Shown: positions 1 to 9,487 of the stretch, one piece after another
Numbering within the stretch: the first letter of the stretch is position 1
Layout: every line of letters starts with the position of its first letter
From: Mixta calida
GTDB lineage: Bacteria > Pseudomonadota > Gammaproteobacteria > Enterobacterales > Enterobacteriaceae
Direction: 5' to 3'
Assembly: GCF_002953215.1 (NCBI RefSeq)
Contig: NZ_CP026378.1
Coordinates: 3,702,540 to 3,766,539 of the forward strand
DNA length: 64,000 nucleotides
The notes under the pieces: generated by a model
Seen by the model: the letters and a program-made list of their open reading frames with translations, nothing else
Told to the model about the DNA's origin: nothing
The model's database searches: none
Position numbers and translations under genes: made by a program

Positions 1-998
1 CCGTCCGGGCCGGTAAAGAAGATGTCCGGGCGTGCGGCGATGTAGTTTTCCATCCCCAGTTCGCTACCGAAGCTGTGGATGCTCTCCACCCAGCCGCTTT
101 CAATCGCGGGGATCAGCGTTGGGTGCGGGTTGAGCGTCCAGTGACGGCAGATTTTGCCCTTGAGTCCAAGCTTCTCGCCGTAGGTCGGCAGCAGCAGCTC
201 GATGGCGGCGGTGTTAAAGCCGATGCCGTGATTCAGGGACTGCACCTGATGTTCGGCGTAGATGCCTTTGATGGCCATCATCGCCATCAACACATGCTCC
301 TGTTTGATCAGACGCGGGTCGCGGGTGAACAGCGGCTCAATAAAGAAAGGCTGGTCGGCGACCACCACGTAATCGATCCAGGAACCAGGGATATCGACGC
401 GCGGCAGGTCATTCACGTCGTCCACCAGCTCGTTCACCTGAGCGATGACGATGCCGTTGCGGAACGCGGCGGCTTCTACCAGCGCGGGCGTATCTTCGGT
501 GCTGGGGCCGGTGTAGAGATTGCCCTGGCGGTCGGCTTTAAAGCCAGCGACCAGCGCGACATTCGGCACGAGATCGACATAGAGACGGGCGTAGAGTTCG
601 ATATAGGTATGAATCGCGCCGATTTCCAGCTGACCATCTTCCAGCAGTTGGGAAATACGCAGGCTTTGCGTACCGGAAAAGGAGAAATCGAGTTTACGGG
701 CGATGCCTTTTTCAAAAATATCCAGATGCTCGCTGCGGCTGACGCTCGGCATAATCATATGCAGATCGTGAATCTTCTGCGGGTTGACCTCCGCCAGCAT
801 GCGCGACAGAAAATCGGCCTGTTTCTGGTTATTCCCCTCCAGCACCACGCGGTCGCCGGGAGCAATCAGTTTTTCAAGGACATTAGGTAAATCGTCGGTG
901 GGCAGAACTTTGCCTGGAATAGCGAGTGATGCAATGCGTCGCTGTTTTTCAGTGCGACGGGTATCCCAGACGCGGCCTGATGATGATTCAGGCAACAT
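1..998 (-). CDS. mdcA: Malonate decarboxylase alpha subunit MdcA (5' part, runs off the left edge)
   Basis: Open on the minus strand from an ATG at 998 to the window edge, about 332 codons without a stop. The N-terminus begins MLPESSSGRVWDTRRTEKQRR and the reading resembles MdcA, the acetyl-CoA:malonate CoA-transferase-like subunit that loads malonate on the acyl-carrier subunit before decarboxylation. The family is about 550 residues long, so roughly 60% is present. The start is fixed by a perfect AGGAGG seven bases upstream of the ATG. The rest of an mdc operon would lie to the left and cannot be seen. The family call is from recognition; transport of malonate and regulation by an MdcR-type protein are not visible here. 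Confidence 0.85.
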   Translation of the reverse strand, partial: MLPESSSGRVWDTRRTEKQRRIASLAIPGKVLPTDDLPNVLEKLIAPGDRVVLEGNNQKQADFLSRMLAEVNPQKIHDLHMIMPSVSRSEHLDIFEKGIARKLDFSFSGTQSLRISQLLEDGQLEIGAIHTYIELYARLYVDLVPNVALVAGFKADRQGNLYTGPSTEDTPALVEAAAFRNGIVIAQVNELVDDVNDLPRVDIPGSWIDYVVVADQPFFIEPLFTRDPRLIKQEHVLMAMMAIKGIYAEHQVQSLNHGIGFNTAAIELLLPTYGEKLGLKGKICRHWTLNPHPTLIPAIESGWVESIHSFGSELGMENYIAARPDIFFTGPD

Positions 999-1684
999 GG
1001 CTAACCTCCTGGCTCATTTGTGATTTAACTCAAATCGATGAGAAGAGTCTCTGCCTGTCAGCGCTATGCATCAATTAAGCAGGGCGCAGGATCGTTAGCC
1101 TGAGAGTAATGGAAGTTTACCGCTTCTGAGGTACAGGCCGCATCGGACGCCGCCGCGCCCTTTTCCGTCACTGCGGCCGGGTTGATAACATGAAGATAAG
1201 CAAGATCTTATCTGGATTTTTTCATGGCGAGCGGCGCCGGATATGCCTACGATTTGCAGGATCGCGCAGCGCCTGTCGTTACGGTTATCCTTCGTCAGCT
1301 CACAAAAAGGCAACTCTATCGTTGCTGGTGAGCGCAAAACAATAATGTGTTTTAAACGCGGTTTAGCGCTTTTATTACCTGCCCTGTAGCAGGGGGTTAA
1401 ATAGGATCGTTAGCAGGTTTAAAGGATATTTTCCGGTTTTAAACGCTACGGCCGCGCTTTAACAGTAAGACAGAAAGGCTTATCGCCTTCCTGGCGTAAA
1501 ATAATCTTTCATTCCGGCACGATAAAAAAATAGCTATGCTAAGCGGTTTTTCCCCCGGCCGAATTAGAGACAATTCTCACATTGATATATTTTACGTCTG
1601 GATATAATACTCTGTGTATAAATTTCTCCCTCTGCAAAGCCTTATTTCCATTAATAAGATTTATAATTTTCCGCAGGATTTATT
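999..1684. other. 686-base intergenic region between mdcA and a response regulator
   Basis: This is a divergent promoter region for mdcA (minus) and the regulator (plus). The half nearer the regulator, about 1500-1684, is clearly richer in A+T than its surroundings. An 80-codon minus frame at 1095-1337 has no ribosome-binding site or recognisable composition and was not called. No RNA gene or repeat was recognised. Confidence 0.5.
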
Positions 1685-2305
1685 ATGATTAGCAGCGTAT
1701 TTATTGTTGATGACCACCCTTTTGTCTGCTCAGGCATTAAAGCCTATTTACGCGCCAACGGCTATATTATCGCAGGCGTTGCGGAAGACGGCACATCGGT
1801 GATTGCCGATGTCGGTCTGCATCGTCCCGACGTGGTGATTATGGATCTCAATATCCCCGGCCGCGACGGCATGCAGGTGATTGAAAGCCTTAAGCGCATC
1901 AACGCACAGCAGAAAATCATCGTATTAACCGCCTCCGACAGCGACTTCCACATGCACCGCTGCCAGCTGCTGGGCGTTGACGGCTATCTCTGTAAAAGTC
2001 ACGACACGTCGCAGCTGTTACAGGCGATTCGCAGCATTGATAAAGGGGTTAAATTCTATCCCAATACCCATAGTCTGGAAGCGAAAGCGATTCATCCAGA
2101 AAGCGAAAAGCTGATGTCCCTTTCCCGCCGCGAGCTGATGGTGCTCCGAAAACTGGCTGCGGGATATTCTAATAAAGAAATAGCCCTGCAGCTTTCCCTG
2201 AGTAATAAAACCATCAGCACCTATAAAATTAAAATATTGCGTAAATTGGGCATTAAAAGCGTGGTTGATATTAACGAAATCGCTAAAAGAAATTACCTGG
2301 TTTAG
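1685..2305 (+). CDS. NarL/LuxR-family response regulator (EvgA/FimZ-like, orphan)
   Basis: A 206-residue two-domain regulator. Residues 1-120 form a receiver with the acidic pair D9-D10, the phospho-acceptor D54 (in MDLNIPG), T82 and K104. Residues about 140-205 form a LuxR-type helix-turn-helix containing LSRRELMVLRKLAAGYSNKE and KTISTYK. Length and layout match EvgA and FimZ. No histidine kinase lies beside it, so the partner must be elsewhere, or the protein may be fed by a promiscuous phosphodonor. An AGGA about seven bases upstream supports the start. The gene and its upstream DNA are more A+T rich than neighbouring genes. The target genes are unknown; fimbrial or acid-stress roles are only suggested by the family. 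Confidence 0.85.
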   Translation: MISSVFIVDDHPFVCSGIKAYLRANGYIIAGVAEDGTSVIADVGLHRPDVVIMDLNIPGRDGMQVIESLKRINAQQKIIVLTASDSDFHMHRCQLLGVDGYLCKSHDTSQLLQAIRSIDKGVKFYPNTHSLEAKAIHPESEKLMSLSRRELMVLRKLAAGYSNKEIALQLSLSNKTISTYKIKILRKLGIKSVVDINEIAKRNYLV

Positions 2306-2416
2306 CTTTTTATTCCGCCGCGATCGCGGACGCCAGCACCTTTAAAGATGGCGCACGTCACGCCCTTTCTTTGTTAGCGACAGCGGGCAGTCTGTTAAAC
2401 CGCCCCGCCCGTCGTT

Positions 2417-3022
2417 TTACTGCTGGTGAGAGATTTGCTGCGCCACGGGATGCCAGAAGTCAGTGACCGCGCCTTCTCCGCCCGTAATGGGATCGAACTG
2501 TGGTAGCGGCACGCGTTTGATGTTCGCCAGCGCCTGCTCCATTTTACTGACGTCATCACGCAGCGTATCAGGCGTCATGCCTGCCGGATAAGCGCCGACG
2601 GTGAAGAAATCTTCACTGGCCGCAATCTGCTGATGTCCGACGCCCGCCGGGATCAATACTGCGTCGCCAGCCCGCAGCGTGACCATGCGTCCACTCTCGC
2701 CGCCAAACAGCACTTCCGCCCAGCCAGCACCGACGCCCAGTAGTTCATGGCAGTTGGAATGGTAATGTGTATAGGGGAAAATCGGCGCGCGCCAGCGTGC
2801 CGGCCAATGGCTTTCATTAAAGCGATGTTCAAACCAGGCAGCGATATCTTCACTATCGCCCGGCGCCACGCGTGGATAGATAATCAGCGGTAGCGGGTTG
2901 TTGGGAACGCCGTTGGAAGGCATGGCCAGCATCAGATGCTGCGGGTTGCTGGAGGTGCCAGCAAAGAGGGTACCGGCCGCGAAGGACATCATAGCCATAA
3001 GGGTGCACGATGAGGAAAACAT
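2417..3022 (-). CDS. Cupin-domain protein (YjlB-like) with a possible N-terminal export signal
   Basis: A 201-residue protein starting at the ATG at 3022, which has AGGAGA upstream; a longer frame reaches 3106 without a ribosome-binding site. Residues about 60-150 form a single cupin barrel with the metal-site pattern THYHSNCHE followed by GDAVLIPAGVGHQ. This resembles the Bacillus YjlB family, whose function is not established. The first 25 residues (MFSSSCTLMAMMSFAAGTLF) are hydrophobic and end in small residues, so they could be a signal peptide or membrane anchor, which would be unusual for this family. It is divergent from ylaC. No substrate can be assigned. Confidence 0.65.
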   Translation of the reverse strand: MFSSSCTLMAMMSFAAGTLFAGTSSNPQHLMLAMPSNGVPNNPLPLIIYPRVAPGDSEDIAAWFEHRFNESHWPARWRAPIFPYTHYHSNCHELLGVGAGWAEVLFGGESGRMVTLRAGDAVLIPAGVGHQQIAASEDFFTVGAYPAGMTPDTLRDDVSKMEQALANIKRVPLPQFDPITGGEGAVTDFWHPVAQQISHQQ

Positions 3023-3383
3023 ATCACGTCTCCTGTAAGTCGCAATGTTAATTGATTTTGGCAAAAGTAAATAACTTTGCAATAGAAAGCATGTCTTCTG
3101 CGTCACATAAATGATTAATTTATAAGACTTAACTCAAATTCTTCTCTTGACCGGCCAGCACGGGGTTTATTCGCCTTTCCTTTCCCTGAATAGAGTCCGC
3201 TTACCGAAGAATATTTGCTTTTTTACACCGCATACGGCTAAGGTTGATGTTGCCGCCCAGTCCCCGTTTGTTACCACTTTGCATAAACTGTTATAGCTTT
3301 TTTGCTGAAATCTGTTTCTGTCATCCTTGCTACACTCATGGTTTAATTTCGCTCTCGTTGGCTTCAATGACCGAGGTAAAACA
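3023..3383. other. Divergent promoter region between the cupin gene and ylaC
   Basis: 361 bases. A+T-rich tracts occur around 3050-3140. Short frames overlapping here (for example 3167-3472 minus) are antisense to ylaC and look like shadows. No RNA or repeat was recognised. Confidence 0.4.
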
Positions 3384-3866
3384 ATGGATGCCATCAAACA
3401 GATCCTGCTGCGTGAAATCGATACGCTGAATCGTGAAGAGCTGCGCGATAACAAGCCGCGCTTTAGCTTCAATTTTCTGAAGACCCATCCCGGCCTGTGG
3501 CTGACGATGTATATTTGCTATGCCCTTTGCGTTGCGCTGATCTTTACAACCGACTATCTGGGCTGGCCCGCTTTCTGGGGCGCGACCGCATTCGTACTGC
3601 TGATGAGCTTTCTGATGCTGCTGGATATCAATCCGAAATATCGCTTTGAGGATATTGATACGCTGGATTTGCGCGTCTGCTACAACGGCGAATGGTATTA
3701 CGTGCGGACGCTGTCAGACGCGGCGGTGAACGACATTCTCAATCATCCCTCCACGCCTGAACACGTTAAGGCGGGCATTGATAAACTGCTGACGCTGAAA
3801 GGCGAAGTGGATTTCTATGATGTCTACCACCTCACCTGGGGCAACAAGCCCGCTGCGGCGGTCTGA
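3384..3866 (+). CDS. ylaC: Inner-membrane protein YlaC family
   Basis: A 160-residue protein very like E. coli YlaC (156 residues). It has an N-terminal amphipathic stretch with RDNKPRFSFNFLKTHPGLWL, two closely spaced membrane segments at about residues 40-80, then a cytoplasmic domain with YRFEDIDTLDLRVCYNGEWY. A start 57 bases upstream is open, but the ATG at 3384 has GAGGT before it and matches the family N-terminus. The function of YlaC is unknown. It stands alone between a divergent cupin gene and a convergent regulator. Confidence 0.88.
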   Translation: MDAIKQILLREIDTLNREELRDNKPRFSFNFLKTHPGLWLTMYICYALCVALIFTTDYLGWPAFWGATAFVLLMSFLMLLDINPKYRFEDIDTLDLRVCYNGEWYYVRTLSDAAVNDILNHPSTPEHVKAGIDKLLTLKGEVDFYDVYHLTWGNKPAAAV

Positions 3867-3900
3867 CCGCAGCCTGGCCTGAAACGGGCCGCGCGCTTCG

Positions 3901-5310
3901 CTACATCATGGCGGCGATCAGGCCGCCAAGAATCGCCGCCGCCGCCTCCTGCGCGTCATCCCATGGCCAGGCGGTATTAAAGCGAAAATAGTTCTCATAC
4001 TGCTGACCCGACGAAAACATGCTGCCCGGCGCGATGCTGATGTTGTGCTCCAGCGCGCGGTAGTAAAGCTGCGTCGCGTTGACCTGGCGCGGCAGTTCAA
4101 TCCATAGAAAATAGCCGCCGCGCGAATCGTTAATGCGGGTGCCGTAAGGCAGATGCCGCTTCAGCGACTGGCGCGCCAGATTTTTACGCTGCTCCAGCAC
4201 CTGACGTAGCTTGCGTAGATGACTGTCGTAGCTGCGCGTGCCGAGATAGTTCGCTAACGCCAGCTGCATCGGCGCGCTGGTGGAAAGCGTGCTCATCAGC
4301 TGCAAACGCTGAATGCGCTGGGCGTGTCGTCCCGCCGCCACCCAGCCGACGCGAAATCCGGCCACCAGGTTTTTAGAGAATGAGGAACAGTGCAGCACGC
4401 CGCCCTGACGATCGAAGGCTTTCGCCGGCAGCGGCTTATCTGCGCCGAACCAGAGCTCGCTGTAAACGTCATCTTCGATCAGCGCGACCTGATGCTCCGC
4501 CAGCAGTTTTACCAGCGCCCTTTTTTTCTCCCGACTCAGGGTGAAACCCACCGGATTTTGCTGGTTGGTCATCAGCCAGCAGGCTTTTACCGGCCAGCGC
4601 CTTAACGCCTGCGCCAGCTCGTCCAGATCCATGCCGTGCTGCGGATCGGTAGCGATCGCCACCGCTTTCAATTTAAGCCGCTCGATCGCCTGCAACGCGC
4701 CATAAAAGGTGGGGTTCTCCACCACTACCCAGTCTCCCGGCTCCGTTACCGCCTGCAGGCTGAGGCTCAACGCTTCCATCGCGCCGTTGGTAATGACAAT
4801 CTCATCCGGCGATACGGTAATGCCCTGCTGCGCATAGCGACGCGCCAGCGTTTTGCGCAACGCCTCGTTGCCCGGCGGCAGATTGTTAATGGCGTCGCGC
4901 GGCGTCAGGCTATGGGAGACATTGGTCAGCGCGCGCATCAGCTGGCGCTGGGGAAAAAGCTCCGGGTCGGGAAAGGCGGAGCCGAACGGAACGATCAGCG
5001 GATCGCGGCACGCCTGTAACACGTCAAAAATAAAGGCGTTGATATCAACGGTTTCCGCCAGCTGTACCTTCTGATGAGTGGTCGGCTGGCTGAGAAATTC
5101 CGCGCGCGGCGCCACATAGTAGCCGGATTGGGGGCGGGAGACAATAATGCCCTGACTTTCCAGCACCTGATAGGCGTGCATCACGGTCATTAAACTCATC
5201 CCGCTCAGGCTGACCTGATCGCGCAGCGAGGGCAGTTTTTCACCTGGCTGCCACACTTCGGCGTCGATTTGCGCCTGGATTTGCTCCACCAGCTGAAGAT
5301 ATTTCGCCAT
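3901..5310 (-). CDS. ydcR: MocR-family PLP-dependent transcriptional regulator (YdcR-like)
   Basis: 469 residues in two parts. A GntR-type winged helix-turn-helix at about 1-75 contains WQPGEKLPSLRDQ. A class-I aminotransferase fold runs from about 100 to the end, with the PLP-binding lysine in CSSFSKN and the family motif MTNQQNP. Length and sequence match E. coli YdcR (468). Members bind DNA and use PLP as an effector rather than as an enzyme cofactor. The regulated genes are not evident; the nearest divergent neighbour is not adjacent. The start is the first ATG (5310). Confidence 0.88.
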   Translation of the reverse strand: MAKYLQLVEQIQAQIDAEVWQPGEKLPSLRDQVSLSGMSLMTVMHAYQVLESQGIIVSRPQSGYYVAPRAEFLSQPTTHQKVQLAETVDINAFIFDVLQACRDPLIVPFGSAFPDPELFPQRQLMRALTNVSHSLTPRDAINNLPPGNEALRKTLARRYAQQGITVSPDEIVITNGAMEALSLSLQAVTEPGDWVVVENPTFYGALQAIERLKLKAVAIATDPQHGMDLDELAQALRRWPVKACWLMTNQQNPVGFTLSREKKRALVKLLAEHQVALIEDDVYSELWFGADKPLPAKAFDRQGGVLHCSSFSKNLVAGFRVGWVAAGRHAQRIQRLQLMSTLSTSAPMQLALANYLGTRSYDSHLRKLRQVLEQRKNLARQSLKRHLPYGTRINDSRGGYFLWIELPRQVNATQLYYRALEHNISIAPGSMFSSGQQYENYFRFNTAWPWDDAQEAAAAILGGLIAAMM

Positions 5311-5416
5311 GAACTGTTATAGGCCTTTAGATAATAACTGGCGGCTATTATAGTTTCTTCAGCGGATAAGGGACAGGGCCCCGCCCTGTTTATCAGCGCG
5401 GGGTCGGAGCGCGGCG

Positions 5417-7501
5417 TCAGGCTACCGGATGGGTATTTTCTTTACAGACAAACTCTTTCAGTTCAGGCACGCGATCCGGCGGGATCGGTTTGCCTAACAG
5501 ATACCCCTGCAAACTGTTGCAGCCGAGGTTGGTGAGAAAGGTTTGCTGTTCGGTGGTTTCCACCCCTTCCGCCACCACCTTCAGGTTGAGCGACTGCGCC
5601 AGCGCCACAATCGCCGAAACGATGGTGGCGTCGCCGCTGTTCTCCCGCAGTTCGTTGACAAAGGCGCGGTCGATTTTCAGCTCGCTGGCGGGCAGGCGTT
5701 TGAGATAGAGCAGGCTGGAATAGCCGGTGCCGAAATCATCAATCGAGGCGCGCACGCCAAGGTCGGTCAGCGCGGTCAGAATGCGCACGCTTTCATCCGG
5801 GTCGCGCATGGCGGTGGTTTCCGTGACTTCCAGCGTTAGCAGATGCGGCGGAATATGGTGCTGTTCCAGCGCCGTCACCACCGTCTCCACCAGGCTGTTC
5901 TGTTCAAACTGTAACGCCGACAGGTTTACCGCTACCGACCAGTTTTCATGCCCTTGCAAATGCCAGCTGCGCAGCTGACGGCACGCCTCGTGGATCACCC
6001 AGTTGCCGACATGAATAATCAGGCCGCTTTTCTCCGCCAGCGGCAAAAAAACATCGGGCGACAGCAGGCCGCGCTGCGGATGCTGCCAGCGCAGCAGCGC
6101 CTCAAAACCGACTATCGGGCCGCTCGGCGCGGTATATTTCGGCTGGTAAAACAGCCGCAGCTCATCGCGTTCCAGCGCCAGCCAGAGATCGTTGACCAGC
6201 TGCAACTGACTTTGCGCAATGGTATTCATTGAGGGCTGGAAGAAGTTGTAGCCGTTGCGTCCGTTGTTTTTGGTGTGGTACATGGCGGCGTCGGCGTTAA
6301 ACATTAGCTCGCGCTCATCGATGCCGTCGCCCGGATAAACCGCGATGCCGATGCTGAGCGACACCATCAGCTCGTAACGGGAGATCACAAAGGGCTTTTC
6401 TATCAGCTTAACCAGCGCATCCGCGATGGCGGCGGCGTCGTTCGGATCTTCCATCTCTGTCAGCAGCACAAATTCATCACCGCCCAGCCGCGCCAAAGTG
6501 TAATGGCCGGTCATGTTCGACGTCATGCGCTCGGTCACCGCCACCAGCAGGCTGTCGCCGATATGGTGGCCGAACGCGTCATTAACCGCCTTAAAACCGT
6601 CAAGATCCATAAACATCAGGGCAAAATGAGAGTTTTCACGCGTCGCCTTATTAATCGCCTGATCGAGACGATCTTCCAGCAGGATACGATTGGGCAGGCG
6701 CGTCAGGTTATCGTGTAGCGCCAGCTGCGCCAGCTCGCGGTTGGCTTCCGCCAGCGACGAGGCGAGCATAGAGGTGCGCGCCTGTAGCCGCGCATCAAGC
6801 ATCGACACTAACAGCGTGATGCCGAGAATCGAGACTGTGACCACCGCCACCAAAATCGCCAGCCAGTTACTGTTCACGCCCTGATGCATAGCGTAGCTGG
6901 AGGTGGGAAAACCGGCGGCGGCCATCCCGGTGTAATGCATCCCGGCAATGGCGAATCCCATTACCACCGCCGCGCCGGCGCGCAGCAGCGTCAAACGCCC
7001 AGGCCCCTGCCGCAGCCGGAACGCCAGCCAGAGCGCAGCGCCCGACGCCAGCAGCGCAATCACTACCGAGAGCGCGATCCAGCGCCAGTCCCAGACGATG
7101 CCAGGCTCAAACATCAGCGCCGCCATGCCGAGATAGTGCATCGCCACGACGCCGCTGCCCATCACCAGCGCACCGAGGCCGAGCCGCATCACATGCAGCT
7201 CACCGTAACAGACGATCCATAGCGCAAAGACCGAGGCGGCGATGGCGATAATCATCGACAGCAGCGTCAGCGGCCCGCTGTAACTCATCATCATCGGCAT
7301 ATTCATCGCCAGCATGCCGATAAAGTGCATCGCCCAGATGCCAATACCCATGGAAAACCCGCCGCCGAGCAGCCAGACGCGCGCGGCCAGCCCGCTGCTG
7401 GTCACCACGCGCCCGGCCATATCCAGCGCGGTATAGGAGGCGAGGAAAGCGACGATGATGGAGACGACCACCATGAGCGTATCGTAAGAGGTTGCCAACA
7501 T
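5417..7501 (-). CDS. MHYT-GGDEF-EAL cyclic-di-GMP signalling protein
   Basis: A 694-residue membrane protein. Residues 1-230 carry seven or so hydrophobic segments with MHYT-type repeats (MHFIGM, MHYLGM, MHYTGM), a putative metal- or gas-sensing unit. A GGDEF domain at about 260-420 has the signature RLGGDEF intact, and an EAL domain at about 435-685 has GFEALLRW and the DDFGTGYSS loop. Both catalytic motifs look complete, so it could make or break cyclic-di-GMP; which activity dominates cannot be told from sequence. AGGA precedes the ATG at 7501. It is monocistronic as far as seen. Confidence 0.9.
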   Translation of the reverse strand: MLATSYDTLMVVVSIIVAFLASYTALDMAGRVVTSSGLAARVWLLGGGFSMGIGIWAMHFIGMLAMNMPMMMSYSGPLTLLSMIIAIAASVFALWIVCYGELHVMRLGLGALVMGSGVVAMHYLGMAALMFEPGIVWDWRWIALSVVIALLASGAALWLAFRLRQGPGRLTLLRAGAAVVMGFAIAGMHYTGMAAAGFPTSSYAMHQGVNSNWLAILVAVVTVSILGITLLVSMLDARLQARTSMLASSLAEANRELAQLALHDNLTRLPNRILLEDRLDQAINKATRENSHFALMFMDLDGFKAVNDAFGHHIGDSLLVAVTERMTSNMTGHYTLARLGGDEFVLLTEMEDPNDAAAIADALVKLIEKPFVISRYELMVSLSIGIAVYPGDGIDERELMFNADAAMYHTKNNGRNGYNFFQPSMNTIAQSQLQLVNDLWLALERDELRLFYQPKYTAPSGPIVGFEALLRWQHPQRGLLSPDVFLPLAEKSGLIIHVGNWVIHEACRQLRSWHLQGHENWSVAVNLSALQFEQNSLVETVVTALEQHHIPPHLLTLEVTETTAMRDPDESVRILTALTDLGVRASIDDFGTGYSSLLYLKRLPASELKIDRAFVNELRENSGDATIVSAIVALAQSLNLKVVAEGVETTEQQTFLTNLGCNSLQGYLLGKPIPPDRVPELKEFVCKENTHPVA

Positions 7502-8458
7502 AGAAATTCCTGCGAATTAGCGCCCGTCAGGGAACGCTGAAATTGAAAGAATAAAAGCGCAAGGTTAATTGGCCCGTTGACTAAACTATCGGCAATTTCG
7601 TACCAATGCTTATCATCGCGTCCATGAATAAAAAAGATTGCCGGGAGTAATAAAATTGCCCTCGCTTTACTCCTCGCCGCTGGCGCACGCTGCTACGCAT
7701 GAAGGTTTTTTCTTCCGGGCAGGCAGTCGACACCATTGATTAAAATTTATTTTTATTTCTTTTGGCAGCCTTGCCAGCATTTTTTGAAACTTTTTACGTG
7801 CCGCGTCAATACGCGTCAAAAAACCAGCCGTTCCCTACGCCACCCGCCTTATCCGGCAGGGCCAGCTACAGCCGTAAAAATCCGCGCGATCAACGCCAGC
7901 GCAAGAAAATAACATTGTTGACAATTTTCAGATAGCCGACGTCAGAGCGCTCCTCTCTCTTTGCTGAAAATGCCGCCAGCAGGCCTGAAAAACGCGGCGA
8001 AGGGGTTATTGTCAGGAAAGAAGGTTTTGGCACTGGCGTAGTAACCGAAAACCATAAAAGTATATATTTCGAGGAAGCTGCCGCTGGTCACGCTACAGAT
8101 GGATTTGGCTCCGTTGCGGGGCGGCTTTTATAAAGGTGTGGTGGATTGTAAACCGGCTTCCTTGTGTTTTTTCCCGTTTCGGCCCGACATAATATGAAGT
8201 GAACCTCTGTTTCGATTTACAAAAAGATTGGCTTAGTCGCCATTATTTAACAGAAGCGCGAACAACACATTCCTCACTGACAACATGCGCATTTACCGTA
8301 CGATATTCATATTTGCTCATATTTATTCGCATTTTCCCTTTGTTAAATTTTCCTTTTACAACAATGGGTTGTTCTTTAACGTCTGTTACACGTCTCGACA
8401 AGCGCGCCGTTTCTCCTAGCCTTGATAGTGAATTTTCTTTGTGAAACCAGGAGGAAAC
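7502..8458. other. 957-base gap without a convincing gene
   Basis: Upstream regions of the MHYT gene (minus) and yghA (plus). It contains many A and T tracts (about 7730-7790 and 8290-8370). A candidate -35 TTGACA is at 7918-7923. The frames found (for example 8199-8444 plus) lack ribosome-binding sites and family resemblance. A small regulatory RNA is possible but not shown. Confidence 0.4.
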
Positions 8459-9352
8459 ATGGCAGACCAGAATAAAATGCAAAATCCTCTCACCCAGTAT
8501 TACAACGGTGAATACCCGAAACAGCGTCAGCCCGCCCCCGGCATCCAACAGGATATGCAGCCCGTACCGGACTGCGGCGAGCAGAGCTATCGCGGCAGCC
8601 AGCGTCTGGCAGGCCGCAAAGCGCTGGTCACCGGCGCTGATTCCGGTATTGGCCGCGCCGCCGCTATCGCCTATGCCCGTGAAGGCGCCGACGTGGCGAT
8701 TAACTATCTGCCCGCCGAGCAGCGCGACGCAGAGCAGGTAGCGGACTATATCCGTGAAGCGGGTCGCAAAGTGGTGCTGATTCCAGGCGATATCAGCGAT
8801 GAGGCATTCAGCAAGCAGCTGGTAAAACAGGCGCACGAAGAGCTGGGCGGACTCGATATCCTGGCGCTAGTAGCGGGTAAACAGGTCGCGGTAGAAGATA
8901 TCGCCGAGCTGACCACCGAACAGTTCCGTAAAACCTACGAAACCAATGTCTTCTCGCTGTTCTGGATCACGCAGGCGGCGATTCCGCTGCTGCCGGAAGG
9001 CGCGTCAATTATCACTACTTCCTCGATTCAGGCCTATCAGCCGAGCCCGCATCTGCTGGACTACGCCTCCACCAAAGCGGCGATTCTGGCCTATACCCGT
9101 GCGCTGGCCAAGCAGGTGGCGGAAAAAGGCATTCGCGTAAACAGCGTCGCGCCCGGCCCGATCTGGACCGCATTGCAGGTGGCAGGCGGCCAGCCGCAGG
9201 AGAAACTGCCGGAGTTTGGTAAACAAACCCCGATGAAGCGCGCCGGACAGCCAGCCGAGCTGGCAGGCGTATATGTCTATCTGGCGTCGCAGGAATCCAG
9301 CTATGTGACGGCAGAAGTGCATGGCGTCACCGGCGGCGAACATCTGGGCTAA
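8459..9352 (+). CDS. yghA: NAD(P)-dependent short-chain dehydrogenase YghA
   Basis: A 297-residue SDR. The Rossmann motif is in [13 protein letters not shown], the catalytic Ser is in [12 protein letters not shown] and the YxxxK motif is YASTK. It has the N-terminal extension ([14 protein letters not shown]) typical of the YghA group and the C-terminal VTGGEHLG. The ATG at 8459 has an excellent AGGAGG; an in-frame GTG 18 bases upstream is not needed. In E. coli yghA also lies next to exbD. Likely an aldehyde or alcohol oxidoreductase; the physiological substrate is uncertain. Confidence 0.9.
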   Translation: MADQNKMQNPLTQYYNGEYPKQRQPAPGIQQDMQPVPDCGEQSYRGSQRLAGRKALVTGADSGIGRAAAIAYAREGADVAINYLPAEQRDAEQVADYIREAGRKVVLIPGDISDEAFSKQLVKQAHEELGGLDILALVAGKQVAVEDIAELTTEQFRKTYETNVFSLFWITQAAIPLLPEGASIITTSSIQAYQPSPHLLDYASTKAAILAYTRALAKQVAEKGIRVNSVAPGPIWTALQVAGGQPQEKLPEFGKQTPMKRAGQPAELAGVYVYLASQESSYVTAEVHGVTGGEHLG

Positions 9353-9433
9353 GCCAGAAAGCCGGGGCCCTCTTGCCGCTGTGCACAGCGTGATAGCCGT
9401 TCCCTGCACAAAAACGGATAACCGGCAGCGATA

Positions 9434-9465
9434 AAAAAACCGGAGCAGAGGCTCCGGTTTTTTTA
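9434..9465. terminator. Bidirectional rho-independent terminator
   Basis: The stem ACCGGAGC/GCTCCGGT around loop AGAG has A-run and T-run flanks, so it can serve both yghA (plus) and exbD (minus). Confidence 0.85.
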
Positions 9466-9487
9466 TGCTTCAGCGCGCGCCGTGCGG

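Noticed and set aside
75-890. 271-codon plus-strand frame
   Set aside because: It is antisense to mdcA, which has the correct family sequence and a strong ribosome-binding site.
1095-1337. 80-codon minus frame
   Set aside because: No ribosome-binding site, no recognisable motif, and a low-quality composition.
8199-8444. 81-codon plus frame before yghA
   Set aside because: No ribosome-binding site, and it ends in the yghA leader; it is probably chance.
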